64,000 nt of DNA from positions 1 through 64,000 of the forward strand of contig CANKLS010000001.1 of assembly GCA_947483645.1 (NCBI GenBank), given 5' to 3'. Shown here piece after piece: positions 1 to 9,440 of this stretch (position 1 is the stretch's first letter; each line of letters opens with the position of its first letter). The position numbers and the translations under genes were made by a program. The notes below the pieces were generated by a model, which saw only the letters and a program-made list of their open reading frames with translations, did no database searches and was not told where the DNA came from. This stretch comes from Bradymonadales bacterium. GTDB lineage: Bacteria > Myxococcota > Bradymonadia > REDH01.

Positions 1-1325
1 ACGACGATGGGCTTGCCGATGTCTTCCTGCTGGCGGAGGTCGACAAAGTGGCGGCTGGGGCAGGCGCCAGCGCGCACCCCTTCGACCTTGATGATGTTGG
101 TGACGGTGAGGGGGAAGTAGGGCTCGACGACGAGAACGGAGCGGGTGTCGACGGAGTAGAAGGTGTCGCCCTTCTGGTTGTGGCGGGTGACGGCGCCCAG
201 GATGGAGACCTCGGTGCCGGGCGAGAGGCGCCGGAGCTGGTCGTAGATGTCGCCGGGCATGCGGCTGAACTCGGCCTCGTAGGCGAAGAAGCGCTGGCTC
301 CCCTCCTCCGCGCTGCCGATGAGTTCTCCACGGACGCCGGCGCCGCGCTGGGCATGCTCGATGTCTTCGATGAAGCCGATGCGGAGGTTGATGAGGTCTT
401 TGCGGTCCGTAGCGGTGTCGGAGCGGAGGGAGACCGCAGCGAGCGGGTCGCCGCTTTCGCGCGGGATGCGGACGATGCCGGTGGTGGCGAGGATGCGGCG
501 TAGCTCGTCAGCGACGAGCGAGGCGGTGCGCGGTCGTGCGGCGCGGTCGCGCTCAAGGCACTGGCGGACCAGGGGATGGAGGGCGGTAGGCAGCAGGTTG
601 CTGAGGGTGATATTGCCCTCGGACTGTGCGCGGACGATGGCGTGTGCGTTGCCGCCTGTGAAGGGGCTGCTGCCCGCAAAGGCTGCGTGGATGAGGGCGC
701 CGAGGCTGTAGATGTCGGCGCGGTGGTCGCAGGCGGTGGGGTCGGCCTCGATGATCTCCGGTGCGAGGTAGCCGGGCGTGCCGATGCGCTGTGTCGCGCC
801 GGCCTCGCGCTCCATCAGGAGCGAGAGACCGAAGTCGACAATCTTGGGCTCGCGGTCGGGGGTGATGAGGATGTTGTGAGGCTTGAGGTCGCGGTGGATG
901 ACCTCGCGCTCGTGCGCATGCTTGAGCGCATCGGCGACCTGGATGAGGGTGCGGAGGGTCTGCTGCGGGTGGATGGTTCGGCCCGGCTCCTTGAGGATCT
1001 CGTTCCAGCCGCGCCCTTCGACCAGCTCCATGACGATGTACGGGACGCCGGCGCGGCCGTAGGTGTAGACTTGGACGATGTTGGGGTGGTTGAGCCGGCA
1101 GAGGGCGTGCACCTCGGTGCGGAATCGGCGCCACTGCGAGGGGTCAAGCGACAGCAGCTTGAGCGCGACGGTGCGGAGGACCGACTGGCTCTCTCCCGTA
1201 TCGCGGGGCCCGAGGATTTCGGCGTTGCCGAGCTCGTCGGCGGCGTAGACGACGCCGAACCCTCCGCGGCCGAGCTCACGGTTGAGGCGGTAGGAGTTAT
1301 CGATGATGGAACCAATCTGAAACAT
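1..1325 (-). CDS. Ser/Thr protein kinase fused to a Dna2/Cas4-like segment (C-terminus beyond window)
   Basis: My translation gives 441 codons open to the left edge. Residues 12-280 are a complete Hanks-type kinase: glycine loop GRGGFG (19-24), VALK lysine K56, catalytic HRDLKPHN (144-151, D146), DFG (164-166), APE (188-190) and DIYSLG (204-209). There is no transmembrane helix, so the protein is probably cytoplasmic. Residues 310-400 are not a typical PASTA or TPR sensor; they look like a small beta-rich, OB-like domain. Residues 405-441 (PLTVTNIIKVEG, then ACPSRHFVDL, then GKPIV) resemble the start of Dna2/Cas4/AddB-type PD-(D/E)XK nucleases, where CPxR opens the Fe-S or nuclease core and GKPxxxGxxxH follows. 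The ATG has a GGAG six bases upstream. The nuclease assignment is inference from a short stretch; the kinase call is firm. Confidence 0.88.
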   Translation of the reverse strand, partial: MFQIGSIIDNSYRLNRELGRGGFGVVYAADELGNAEILGPRDTGESQSVLRTVALKLLSLDPSQWRRFRTEVHALCRLNHPNIVQVYTYGRAGVPYIVMELVEGRGWNEILKEPGRTIHPQQTLRTLIQVADALKHAHEREVIHRDLKPHNILITPDREPKIVDFGLSLLMEREAGATQRIGTPGYLAPEIIEADPTACDHRADIYSLGALIHAAFAGSSPFTGGNAHAIVRAQSEGNITLSNLLPTALHPLVRQCLERDRAARPRTASLVADELRRILATTGIVRIPRESGDPLAAVSLRSDTATDRKDLINLRIGFIEDIEHAQRGAGVRGELIGSAEEGSQRFFAYEAEFSRMPGDIYDQLRRLSPGTEVSILGAVTRHNQKGDTFYSVDTRSVLVVEPYFPLTVTNIIKVEGVRAGACPSRHFVDLRQQEDIGKPIV

Positions 1326-1338
1326 GTTCGCTCCGAGC

Positions 1339-1353
1339 GTGGGTGATACCCAC
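1339..1353. promoter_or_regulatory. Perfect 6-bp inverted repeat upstream of the kinase gene
   Basis: GTGGGT-GAT-ACCCAC is a perfect inverted repeat 13 bp upstream of the kinase ATG and just before its Shine-Dalgarno. It lies in the 198-bp divergent gap between the kinase and the lytic transglycosylase. It could be an operator or a short RNA hairpin near the ribosome site. No function is known. Confidence 0.35.
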
Positions 1354-1523
1354 TTCTCGTCGTTGCTGGCGGTTTGTTGCAGCGAGGTAGGTCGATTTTT
1401 TCCGACAGGGACGACGAGGTCCTCATGGTAGTCGCGAAGTGGCGGACGGGAAGGTGAAAAACTAGCGGCAGGGGCGGGGGTGGGTAGAATTGCGGAAGCG
1501 GATGGGTGTTTCGGGGAGCGTCG

Positions 1524-3848
1524 ATGAGAGCAGCGGTTTTGCGTACGGTGACGGTGTTCGGACTCGCGTTCGGCGGCGCAGCGATTGCCTGCGCAGAGAG
1601 CGACGGCCGCCGCGTTCTGGCGCGCGAGACGGAGGAGGCCGGGCCGGTGGGCGTGGGCTCTGAGGAGCTCAGTCCGCTGTTCGACGCGGGCGTGAACCGG
1701 AGCCTGAAGGCGCTGGAGTCTGGTGATGGAGGTCCGGCCATCGACGCGCTCGGTTTCTGGCTGTCGGAGCATCCGAACGACCCTGCCGCGCTGGCCGCCA
1801 ACTTTGCGCTGGGCTACGGCCTCTATGTGGAGGGGCGGTTTGATGATGCCATGGCGCCGCTGACCCGCTGCGCCTCGTCGGAACACCCGCTCGCCGACCA
1901 CTGCACCTACTGGCAGGCCGAGATCGCGCTCAAGCGGGGCCGGTTCGGACAGGCAGCGACGCTGGCCTCGGCAGTGGCGCGTGAGAGCGTCTTTGCAGAC
2001 CGGTCGGACTGGTTGCGGGCGCGGGCGACGCTGGAGTCGGGTGATGCGGCGGGCGCGGTGAAGCAGCTCGAGGCCTTCCTCGCTGCCAATCCCCAAGCGA
2101 CCTACCGCGACGACGTGGAGATGATGCTCGGCCGCGCCTACGAGGAGAGCGGCGACCTTGATGATGCGGCTCGGCTCTACCATCGCATCTCGGTTCTCCA
2201 TCCAGGCGACACGGTGGAGAAGTCGGCGGAGCGCAAGCTGGCGGCGCTTCGGCCGCGGGTGAGCGAGGCGGTTCGCCGCGAGGTTGGGAGCCAGAGCCTG
2301 ACAGAGAAGGTGGACCGGGCGGGTGTGCTCTTCGGACGCCATCGGAGCGATCAGGTCATCGCGATGCTGAACGAGGTAATCCCGGAGATGGCGAAGGGCT
2401 CTGCGACTGCCTGCACGGCCCGCTTTTACGCCGGTCAGAGCCAGACCAAGTTGCGCGTTCATCGCGAGGCCGCGCCCCACTACGAGGCCATCGCCGCCGA
2501 CTGCAGCGACCCAATCCTCGTGGCCAAGGCGCTCTACCATCTCGGCAAGGGCATGTGGACGGTGGATGAGGATGCGAAGGCCATCGCGGCCTTCGAGAAG
2601 ATCTGGACCCGCTTTCCCGAGAGCAACCTCGCCGACGATGCGATGAACTATGCCGCGCAGGTGCTCGACGGGCAGGGCAAGAAGGCCGAGGCGCAGGCGA
2701 TGTTCCAGCGTCAGCTCGATACCTATCCGAAGGGCGATATGGTGCCCGACGCGCTCTGGGCGATGATCTTCGAGCGGTATGCGGCGCGCGACTACCGCGG
2801 GGCCGTGGCGCTGGCGGATCGGGTGGGCGGGAGTTCGGGCGAGGACGACATCTACACGCGCGGCCGGATTGCCTACTTCCGCGCCCGATCCCTCGAGGAG
2901 ATGCGGCAGCCAAGCGACGCGAAGGCCGCCTTTACCGCGGTCGTGCGCAACCACCCGATGGGCTTCTACACGCTGTTGTCGCTCAACCGGCTGGCGGCCC
3001 TCGACCGAGAGGGGACGCGGGCGCTGGTAGCGGAGCTCAAGCGGCCGAACGACAAGACCGAGGGTTTCATCGAGATGGTGCCGGAGGTTGCAGAAAACCG
3101 TCACTTTGTGGCGGGCGTGCTGCTGCTGCGGCTGTCGCTGTTCAAGCTGGCGGCACAGGAGTTTGGGGCGCTGCGGGCGGAGTTTCCGAACCGCGATGAG
3201 GTTGGCTGGCTGGTTGCAAAACTGTTCGACCGGTCGGGGAACTACCAGCGGAGCCACGCGGTGCCAGGGCCTCGGCTCGACATGCACCTCGCCTATCCCG
3301 CGGGCTCCAACGTGGAGCGGTGGAAGATTGCCTTCCCGCAGCCCTATCTCGAAGAGGTGACGAAGCGGGCGCGGGAGCGGGGGCTCAATCCTGCGATTAT
3401 CTACGCGATCATGCGCGAGGAGTCGGGCTTCAACGCGGGGATTGAGTCCTATGCGAACGCCTATGGGCTGCTCCAACTCATGCTTCCGACCGCCAACGAC
3501 ATGGCCAAGAAGACGGGGCGCGGTACGGTTGCGCCGCGGGATCTCTTTCAGCCGTCGGTCAACATCGAGCTCGGGACCATGTTCATGAAGGTGCTGTCGG
3601 AGTCTTACGACGGCCACGCGGCGCTGATCATCGGCGGCTACAATGGCGGCCGCGGGAACATCGACAAGTGGCTCAAAGACCGCGGCAGGATGCCGCTCGA
3701 CCTCTGGGTGGAGGAGATCCCCTTTGCCCAGACGCGCGAGTATGTGAAGCGGGTAACGACCTCCTACTGGGTCTACCACTGGCTCTACGGAAGCGGGGAG
3801 GGTTGGGTCGACCTGCCGTTCGATCTCGCACCCCTGTCACCTCGCTGA
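1524..3848 (+). CDS. slt: Soluble lytic murein transglycosylase (Slt70-like)
   Basis: The 774-aa protein should cleave peptidoglycan between MurNAc and GlcNAc, releasing 1,6-anhydromuropeptides in the periplasm. It starts with a cleavable signal peptide (MRAAVLRTVTVFGL...AIACA). The middle (about 40-590) is an alpha-helical superhelix of TPR-like hairpins such as AQVLDGQGKKAEAQAMF. The C-terminal SLT domain (about 605-730) carries the catalytic glutamate E633 in REESGFN, then AYGLLQLMLPTA and GGYNGG, all hallmarks of family-1 lytic transglycosylases. I chose the ATG preceded by GGGGAG over an in-frame GTG 18 bases upstream. The gene diverges from the kinase gene. AmpG, which imports such products in other bacteria, is encoded 48 kb away in the window. 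Confidence 0.93.
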   Translation: MRAAVLRTVTVFGLAFGGAAIACAESDGRRVLARETEEAGPVGVGSEELSPLFDAGVNRSLKALESGDGGPAIDALGFWLSEHPNDPAALAANFALGYGLYVEGRFDDAMAPLTRCASSEHPLADHCTYWQAEIALKRGRFGQAATLASAVARESVFADRSDWLRARATLESGDAAGAVKQLEAFLAANPQATYRDDVEMMLGRAYEESGDLDDAARLYHRISVLHPGDTVEKSAERKLAALRPRVSEAVRREVGSQSLTEKVDRAGVLFGRHRSDQVIAMLNEVIPEMAKGSATACTARFYAGQSQTKLRVHREAAPHYEAIAADCSDPILVAKALYHLGKGMWTVDEDAKAIAAFEKIWTRFPESNLADDAMNYAAQVLDGQGKKAEAQAMFQRQLDTYPKGDMVPDALWAMIFERYAARDYRGAVALADRVGGSSGEDDIYTRGRIAYFRARSLEEMRQPSDAKAAFTAVVRNHPMGFYTLLSLNRLAALDREGTRALVAELKRPNDKTEGFIEMVPEVAENRHFVAGVLLLRLSLFKLAAQEFGALRAEFPNRDEVGWLVAKLFDRSGNYQRSHAVPGPRLDMHLAYPAGSNVERWKIAFPQPYLEEVTKRARERGLNPAIIYAIMREESGFNAGIESYANAYGLLQLMLPTANDMAKKTGRGTVAPRDLFQPSVNIELGTMFMKVLSESYDGHAALIIGGYNGGRGNIDKWLKDRGRMPLDLWVEEIPFAQTREYVKRVTTSYWVYHWLYGSGEGWVDLPFDLAPLSPR

Positions 3849-3987
3849 GCGTTCGTGACGCTTGACGGAGTTCGCCCCTATCTGCGACACGATTTTGCCG
3901 CCTTCATGCGAACAGAGGTTTGCGTGTGAGGCCCCACGGTGTGGCGTCCGCCGCATTCTCCTGTCGAAGTTCGCCCAAGGGTTGGTC

Positions 3988-5946
3988 ATGAAGCGTGCTG
4001 GAATCGGTTCTGTCGGTGTTGTCTCGCTTGCTGCCTTGGCGCTCATTCCGGTGACGGGCGGGGCGCAGGAGGAGGCCTCTGCGGAGGCAACGGCAGAGTT
4101 CGCCGAGGTTGCGCCGTCCTCTACGGCAGGCAATGAGCGGTCTGCGGCCTTCGACGGCGGCACGGGGCTGTTCTCGATGCCGGTCGCCAACGGCGTCGAT
4201 GCAGGCATCTTCCTGCTTTCGGCGCACGGCGAGTTCTTCAGCGGGAAGGATGTCATCATCCTTGGCGACGAGGACCGCCGCTTCGGCGGCCGGATTGCGC
4301 TCTCCTACGGCGCGACCGACAACGTGGAACTCACAGCGGGCCTCGGCGCCCACTCGAACTTCAACTCTGCGACGCTGCCGCCCGCTCCGACGTTGATTCA
4401 GAGCGTCGGCAACCTGAACTTCGGTGCCAAGTACCATCAGGACCTGGGCGATGGGCTCCGCGTCGGCGCGCAGCTCGGCCTGGGGCTCCCTGCCGCAGCT
4501 GCCGACGTCGGCGTGGACTTCGGTGCCTCGGCGATCGACATCCTCGGCCTCGCCACCTTTGACCTCCGCGAACAGGAGCTGGCTCCGCTCCGTGCCCACC
4601 TCCTCGTTGGCTACACGGCGGACGGCGAGGAGTCGCTCTTCAACAGCGAACTTACCAAGATTGAGCGCTTCGGCCACGGCGTGCGCGGCTACGATGTTGC
4701 GCGCCTCGGGCTGGGAGCCGACCTGCCGCTCCCCTTCTTCACGCCGAGCATCGAGTGGGCGCTGAACCTGCCCGTTGGAGCGCCATGTAACAAGGCCGAC
4801 ATCATTCCTTGCATCGATGACGTGGGCTTTTCGGCCTATCCGAGCACGCTTACGATCGGCGTAAAGGCTGCGCCTGCGGATGGCGTCTCGCTCGACCTTG
4901 GCGCAGAGCTCGGCGTGACAACGAAGGAGTCGCAGGGCACGCCTGCTGTGCCTGCCTGGAACCTCGTCTTTGGCGCGAGCTACGCGCTGAACCCCAAGCC
5001 CATCATCATCGAGCGGCTGGTCGAGGTGGAGGTCGAGGTTGCCCCGGAGGCTGCTGCGCCCGTCGCATCTGTGCTCTCGCACGTGAGCGGAACGGTGGTC
5101 GATGCTGCGACGAAGCGGCCGATCGCCGATGTGCGCATCAAGTATCTCGAGACCGAGTTCTCCGACCAGGTGGGCAGCGCCGACGGCAAGTTCCGGAGCA
5201 TCGACTTTGCGCCCGGAACGAAGGTGACGATTCAGCTCAGCGCGCCGGGCTACACCAACCGCTCCATGCGGATGACGGTCAGCGAGGCGCCCATCGCCGG
5301 AACCATCGAGATGCAGCAGGCCATCATCGGCGGTCGGCTCGCAGGTCGCGTTACCGCCGAGGGTGCAGGCGCCGCAGAGGCCAGTGTCTGGCTCTCCGGT
5401 GAAGAGGAGAAGCGGGCGAAGGTCGACCCTGCAACGGGCGCCTTCCAGATTGACGTCAAGCCCGGTGACTACCGCATGGTGGTCTCGGCGCCGGGCCACA
5501 TCTCACTGAGCGAGAATATCTCGATTCTGAACGGCCGGCAGGAGAACAGCTTCCAGCTTCGCCCGCTCGATGCCGGCACGCGGATGCGTCTCACGGGCGA
5601 CGCCTATGAAGTGGACGCCGCCGACGCGCAGGTCTCCTTTGAGGGCGACCGGCTCACGGCCGACAGCCGCACCCTGCTTGACGAGGTGGTGAAGCTCCTT
5701 CAGGCGGATGGCGCCCTCCGCTTCATCGTGCGGGCCCACACCGACGAGCAGAGCGATGCTTCGAAGGCGGTGGAGCTGACGCAGAAGCGGGCCAAGGCGG
5801 TCATCACCTACCTGACCTCCAAGGGGGTTGAGGCCAGCCGTCTGCGGGCTGAGGGCGTGGGCGACGCGGAGCCGAAGTTCCCGAACCTTTCGGACCGCAA
5901 TCGGCGCCGCAACAACCGCGTCGAGTTTGTGCTTCAGGGCCGTTAA
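3988..5946 (+). CDS. OmpA-family outer membrane protein with carboxypeptidase-regulatory-like domains
   Basis: The 652-aa protein has a signal peptide (MKRAGIGSVGVV...GGAQ, cut near residue 23). An N-terminal region to about 350 has alternating beta strands typical of an outer-membrane barrel (YGATDNVELTAGLGAHSNF, FGAKYHQDLGDGLRVGAQLG). Two carboxypeptidase-regulatory/Ig-like modules follow (about 360-520; GTVVDAATKRPIADVRI and GRLAGRVTAEGAGAAEASV). The C-terminal OmpA domain (about 540-652; FIVRAHTDEQ and NRRRNNRVEFVL) binds diaminopimelate in peptidoglycan. It probably links outer membrane to wall. The ATG fits the signal peptide; the frame stays open 42 codons further upstream, but that stretch has no export signal. 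Confidence 0.85.
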   Translation: MKRAGIGSVGVVSLAALALIPVTGGAQEEASAEATAEFAEVAPSSTAGNERSAAFDGGTGLFSMPVANGVDAGIFLLSAHGEFFSGKDVIILGDEDRRFGGRIALSYGATDNVELTAGLGAHSNFNSATLPPAPTLIQSVGNLNFGAKYHQDLGDGLRVGAQLGLGLPAAAADVGVDFGASAIDILGLATFDLREQELAPLRAHLLVGYTADGEESLFNSELTKIERFGHGVRGYDVARLGLGADLPLPFFTPSIEWALNLPVGAPCNKADIIPCIDDVGFSAYPSTLTIGVKAAPADGVSLDLGAELGVTTKESQGTPAVPAWNLVFGASYALNPKPIIIERLVEVEVEVAPEAAAPVASVLSHVSGTVVDAATKRPIADVRIKYLETEFSDQVGSADGKFRSIDFAPGTKVTIQLSAPGYTNRSMRMTVSEAPIAGTIEMQQAIIGGRLAGRVTAEGAGAAEASVWLSGEEEKRAKVDPATGAFQIDVKPGDYRMVVSAPGHISLSENISILNGRQENSFQLRPLDAGTRMRLTGDAYEVDAADAQVSFEGDRLTADSRTLLDEVVKLLQADGALRFIVRAHTDEQSDASKAVELTQKRAKAVITYLTSKGVEASRLRAEGVGDAEPKFPNLSDRNRRRNNRVEFVLQGR

Positions 5947-5997
5947 GAGGGCCCTTCGCTCGTGAGGCGCTGAGGCGACCGTGAAGCGTTGCCTTCA

Positions 5998-6026
5998 TTG
6001 ACGCATCTCCTAGACGGTCACTAGAG
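5998..6026 (+). promoter_or_regulatory. Possible sigma-70 promoter for lpdA
   Basis: TTGACG, a 17-base spacer and CTAGAG lie about 47 bases before the lpdA start, in the 126-bp gap after the OmpA-family gene. The -35 is good and the -10 weak. This is a pattern match only. Confidence 0.3.
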
Positions 6027-6072
6027 GGCGCTCGACGCGTTCCCGAAGTTTCCTGCATGTGCGAGGTTTGCT

Positions 6073-7485
6073 GTGTCTGAAGCGAATTACGATGTGATCA
6101 TCATCGGCGCCGGTCCCGGCGGATATGTGGCTGCGGTGCGCTGCTCGCAGCTAGGCCTCAAGGCTGCGATCGTAGAGCGCGACACGCGGCTCGGCGGCAC
6201 CTGCCTGCTTCGCGGCTGCATCCCCACCAAGGCGCTGCTCGAGTGCGCCCATGTCTACGACAAGGCTCGCGAGTCGGCCAAGTATGGCGTTATCACGACG
6301 GGCGTCTCGCTCGATTTCGCTGCTGTCCAAGGCTACCGCGAGAAGACGGTCGCGACCAACTCCAAGGGCGTGCAGTTCCTGATGCGGAAGAACAAGGTGG
6401 AGGTGCTCTCGGGGCACGGCCGCCTCGCTGGCAAGGGCAAGGTCTCTGTGACCGCGGCCGACGGCACTGTCACGACGGTCGCCGCAAAGCATGTCATCCT
6501 GGCGACGGGCTCAAAGTGCAAGGACTTCCCGGGCATCACGATCGACCACAAGCAGATCGTCAATTCGGACGACATCCTCGAGATCAAGTCGGTCCCGAAG
6601 TCGCTCGTTGTCCTTGGCGCGGGCGCCGTGGGCTCGGAGTTCGCCTCGGTCTACGCCAGCTTCGGCGCCAAGGTTACGCTGGTCGAGTATGCCGACGTCA
6701 TCCTGCCCATCGAGGACGAAGAGGTCTCGAAGGAGCTGGAGAAGATTTACAAGAAGCGGGGCATCGATGTGCGCACCGCGACCTCCATCTCCAAGGCGGA
6801 GGTGGCAGGTGACATGGTGAAGATCACCCTGACCCCGAAGGCGGGCGGCGAGAGCGTTGTCATCGAGGCAGAGATGCTGCTCGTTGCGGCGGGTCGCGCA
6901 GCGGTGACCGGCGACATCGGAGCGGCCGGCACGGGCGTGAAGGTGGATGAGCGCGGGTTCGTGGACGTGAACGAGTTCTGTCAGACAGGCGAGCCGGGCG
7001 TCTACGCCATAGGCGACATCATCAAGACCCCCTGGCTGGCCCATGTCGCGAGCCACGAGGCCGTACTGGTCGCCGAGCACATTGCGGGCAAGCACCCGCA
7101 CCCGATCCGCTACGACCGGGTCCCCAACTGCACCTACTGCGACCCCGAGGTTGCCTCGGTCGGTCTCACCGAGAAGGCGGCCCGCGCGAAGGGCTACGAT
7201 GTGAAGGTGGGCATGTTCCCCTTCGCTGCCAACGGCAAGGCCCGCATCATGGGTTCGGAAGGCGGCTTCATCAAGATTGTTGCCGACAAGAAGCACGACG
7301 AGCTGCTTGGCGTGCACATCGTCGGGCCGAAGGCGACGGAGCTGATCTCCGAGGCCGTCCTCGCGCTTGAGCTTGAGTCGACGGTGGAGGAGCTCTTCCA
7401 CGCGATGCACCCGCATCCGACGCTCGCCGAAGCCATGGGTGAGGCCGCAGCCGCTGCCTTCCTTGGCGCCCCCCTCAACGCCTAA
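6073..7485 (+). CDS. lpdA: Dihydrolipoyl dehydrogenase (E3)
   Basis: The 470-aa flavoprotein reoxidises dihydrolipoamide of 2-oxoacid dehydrogenase complexes with NAD+. The FAD site is IIIGAGPGGYVAA near the N-terminus. The redox-active disulfide is C44/C49 in GGTCLLRGCIPTK. The NAD site is VVLGAGAVGSEFAS, the second FAD motif is VYAIGDI, and the C-terminal dimer motif HPHPTLAEAMGEA supplies the catalytic His/Glu. The start is GTG with GCGAGG upstream. It is 14 bases ahead of an E2 gene and surely cotranscribed. No E1 gene is present here, so the substrate of the complex cannot be read from this window. Confidence 0.95.
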   Translation: MSEANYDVIIIGAGPGGYVAAVRCSQLGLKAAIVERDTRLGGTCLLRGCIPTKALLECAHVYDKARESAKYGVITTGVSLDFAAVQGYREKTVATNSKGVQFLMRKNKVEVLSGHGRLAGKGKVSVTAADGTVTTVAAKHVILATGSKCKDFPGITIDHKQIVNSDDILEIKSVPKSLVVLGAGAVGSEFASVYASFGAKVTLVEYADVILPIEDEEVSKELEKIYKKRGIDVRTATSISKAEVAGDMVKITLTPKAGGESVVIEAEMLLVAAGRAAVTGDIGAAGTGVKVDERGFVDVNEFCQTGEPGVYAIGDIIKTPWLAHVASHEAVLVAEHIAGKHPHPIRYDRVPNCTYCDPEVASVGLTEKAARAKGYDVKVGMFPFAANGKARIMGSEGGFIKIVADKKHDELLGVHIVGPKATELISEAVLALELESTVEELFHAMHPHPTLAEAMGEAAAAAFLGAPLNA

Positions 7486-7499
7486 TCCGGAGAGCGTCG

Positions 7500-8816
7500 A
7501 TGCGCGTACAGGTCATCATGCCCCAGATGGGCGAGTCGATTGTGGAAGGGACGGTCGTTGCCTGGAAGAAGAAGGTGGGCGACAAGGTCCGCCGCGACGA
7601 AGACATCTTCACCATCTCGACCGACAAGGTGGATGCGGAGATTCCGAGCCCGTCGGATGGCGTGCTGGTTGAGCTGCTTGCGAGCGTCGGTCAGACGCTC
7701 GTCGTTGGCGCGATCGTGGCGTGGCTCGAGACCGACGAAGCGGCGGCGACAACGGCCGTCGCGTCGGGCGCCCCGAAGGCAGCTTCAGCGCCGGCAACAG
7801 CAGTTCCCGCGGCAGCACCCGCCGTGCAGGCTGCAGCGCCCGTCAAGGCCTCGTCTGTGGGCCTGGAGGAGCTTCGCCGCACCCGCTCCACGCCGCTCGT
7901 TCGCAAGATGGCGGCGGCGGCCGGCATCTCTGACCTCGCACACATCACCGGCTCCGGTGTTTCTGGCCGCGTGACCAAGAGCGACCTGCTCAGCTTCATC
8001 GCGAAGGCCGGCACCTCGGCGCCCGTTGCCCCGATGGGCGGTCGCAAGGCGGCCCTCGCCGGCGGCTTTGCCATCCCGACTGGCTATGAGCCGGCGTTTG
8101 TGAAGACGCCGCGCATCCACCTCTACGCGAATGACCGTGTGGAGCCGATGGGCCGCATGCGGGCGAGCATCGCAGAGAATATGCTGCAGTCGCGCCGCGC
8201 AACGGCCCACGCCCACACTGTCTGGGAGGCCGATGTCACGCCCATCATGAAGGCGCGCAAGAAGCTGGTCCCGGAGTATGAGGCCAAGGGGGTGAATCTC
8301 ACGCTGACAGCCTTCTTCGTCGCGGCTGTCGTGGAGGCAATCAAGGCCTTCCCCATCCTCAACGCCACCGTGGACGGCGACAACATCATCTTCCGCGGCT
8401 CCATCAACCTTGGCATCGCCTCGGCCATCGAAGAGGGGCTGATTGTGCCGGTGCTCAAGGAGGCTGATTCGCTCAACCTGCTCGGCGTGGCCCGCGCGGT
8501 GAACGACCTCTCCTTCCGCTCCAAGAACCGGCAGCTCAAGCCCGCCGACGTCACCGACGGGACCTTCACGATCACCAACTCGGGTGTCTTCGGCAGCCTT
8601 TACGGCATCCCGATTCTGGTGCCTGGCCAGGCAGCCATCCTGAACATTGGCGGCATCAAGAAGCGGGTTGTCGCTGACGACAACGACAACATCTTGGTGC
8701 GCTCGATGTGCATGATGTGCCTCTCCTTTGACCACCGCATCATCGACGGCGCCTCTGCAGACGGCTTCATGAAGCGGTTGGTGGAGTCGCTCACCGCGCT
8801 CGGCAACGCCAAGTAG
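7500..8816 (+). CDS. 2-oxoacid dehydrogenase complex E2 (dihydrolipoamide acyltransferase)
   Basis: The 438-aa protein has three standard parts. A lipoyl domain (1-80) carries the lipoylated lysine K43 in STDKVDAEIPSP. An Ala/Pro-rich linker leads to a peripheral-subunit-binding domain (about 125-170; TPLVRKMAAAAGI, GVSGRVTKSDLL). The C-terminal catalytic domain (about 210-438) has SFDHRIIDGA with H412 and D416. The transferred acyl group (acetyl, succinyl or branched-chain) is uncertain. STDKVDAEIPSP is common in branched-chain and some 2-oxoglutarate E2s, but that is not decisive. GGAGAGCG sits six bases before the ATG. It forms an operon with lpdA. Confidence 0.9.
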   Translation: MRVQVIMPQMGESIVEGTVVAWKKKVGDKVRRDEDIFTISTDKVDAEIPSPSDGVLVELLASVGQTLVVGAIVAWLETDEAAATTAVASGAPKAASAPATAVPAAAPAVQAAAPVKASSVGLEELRRTRSTPLVRKMAAAAGISDLAHITGSGVSGRVTKSDLLSFIAKAGTSAPVAPMGGRKAALAGGFAIPTGYEPAFVKTPRIHLYANDRVEPMGRMRASIAENMLQSRRATAHAHTVWEADVTPIMKARKKLVPEYEAKGVNLTLTAFFVAAVVEAIKAFPILNATVDGDNIIFRGSINLGIASAIEEGLIVPVLKEADSLNLLGVARAVNDLSFRSKNRQLKPADVTDGTFTITNSGVFGSLYGIPILVPGQAAILNIGGIKKRVVADDNDNILVRSMCMMCLSFDHRIIDGASADGFMKRLVESLTALGNAK

Positions 8817-8843
8817 GCGAAGCAGCGGCGGCGGGGGTAGCGG

Positions 8844-8888
8844 AAGGCCCGGGCAGCGGCTCCCACGCGGAGCGGTGCCCGGGCTTTC
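8844..8888. terminator. Hairpin terminator between convergent E2 and cyclophilin genes
   Basis: AAGGCCCGGGCA and TGCCCGGGCTTT form a 9-bp GC-rich stem with a 20-base loop, flanked by AA on one side and TTT on the other. It sits in the 74-bp gap between two convergent genes, so it could end transcription from both sides. The T-run is short. Confidence 0.6.
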
Positions 8889-8890
8889 GC

Positions 8891-9424
<534 letters not shown>

Positions 9425-9440
9425 TTTCGGGTCCTTGTCG

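Noticed and set aside
1373..1390. Sigma-54-like TGGCGG-TTTG-TTGCA upstream of the lytic transglycosylase
   Set aside because: The GG-to-GC spacing is one base short of the strict requirement and the site lies far from the start.
3904..5499. A 531-codon open frame antisense to the OmpA-family gene
   Set aside because: Long antisense frames are expected in GC-rich DNA. The plus-strand protein has a signal peptide and OmpA motifs, while the antisense translation shows low-complexity Arg/Asp/Ala sequence and no domain.
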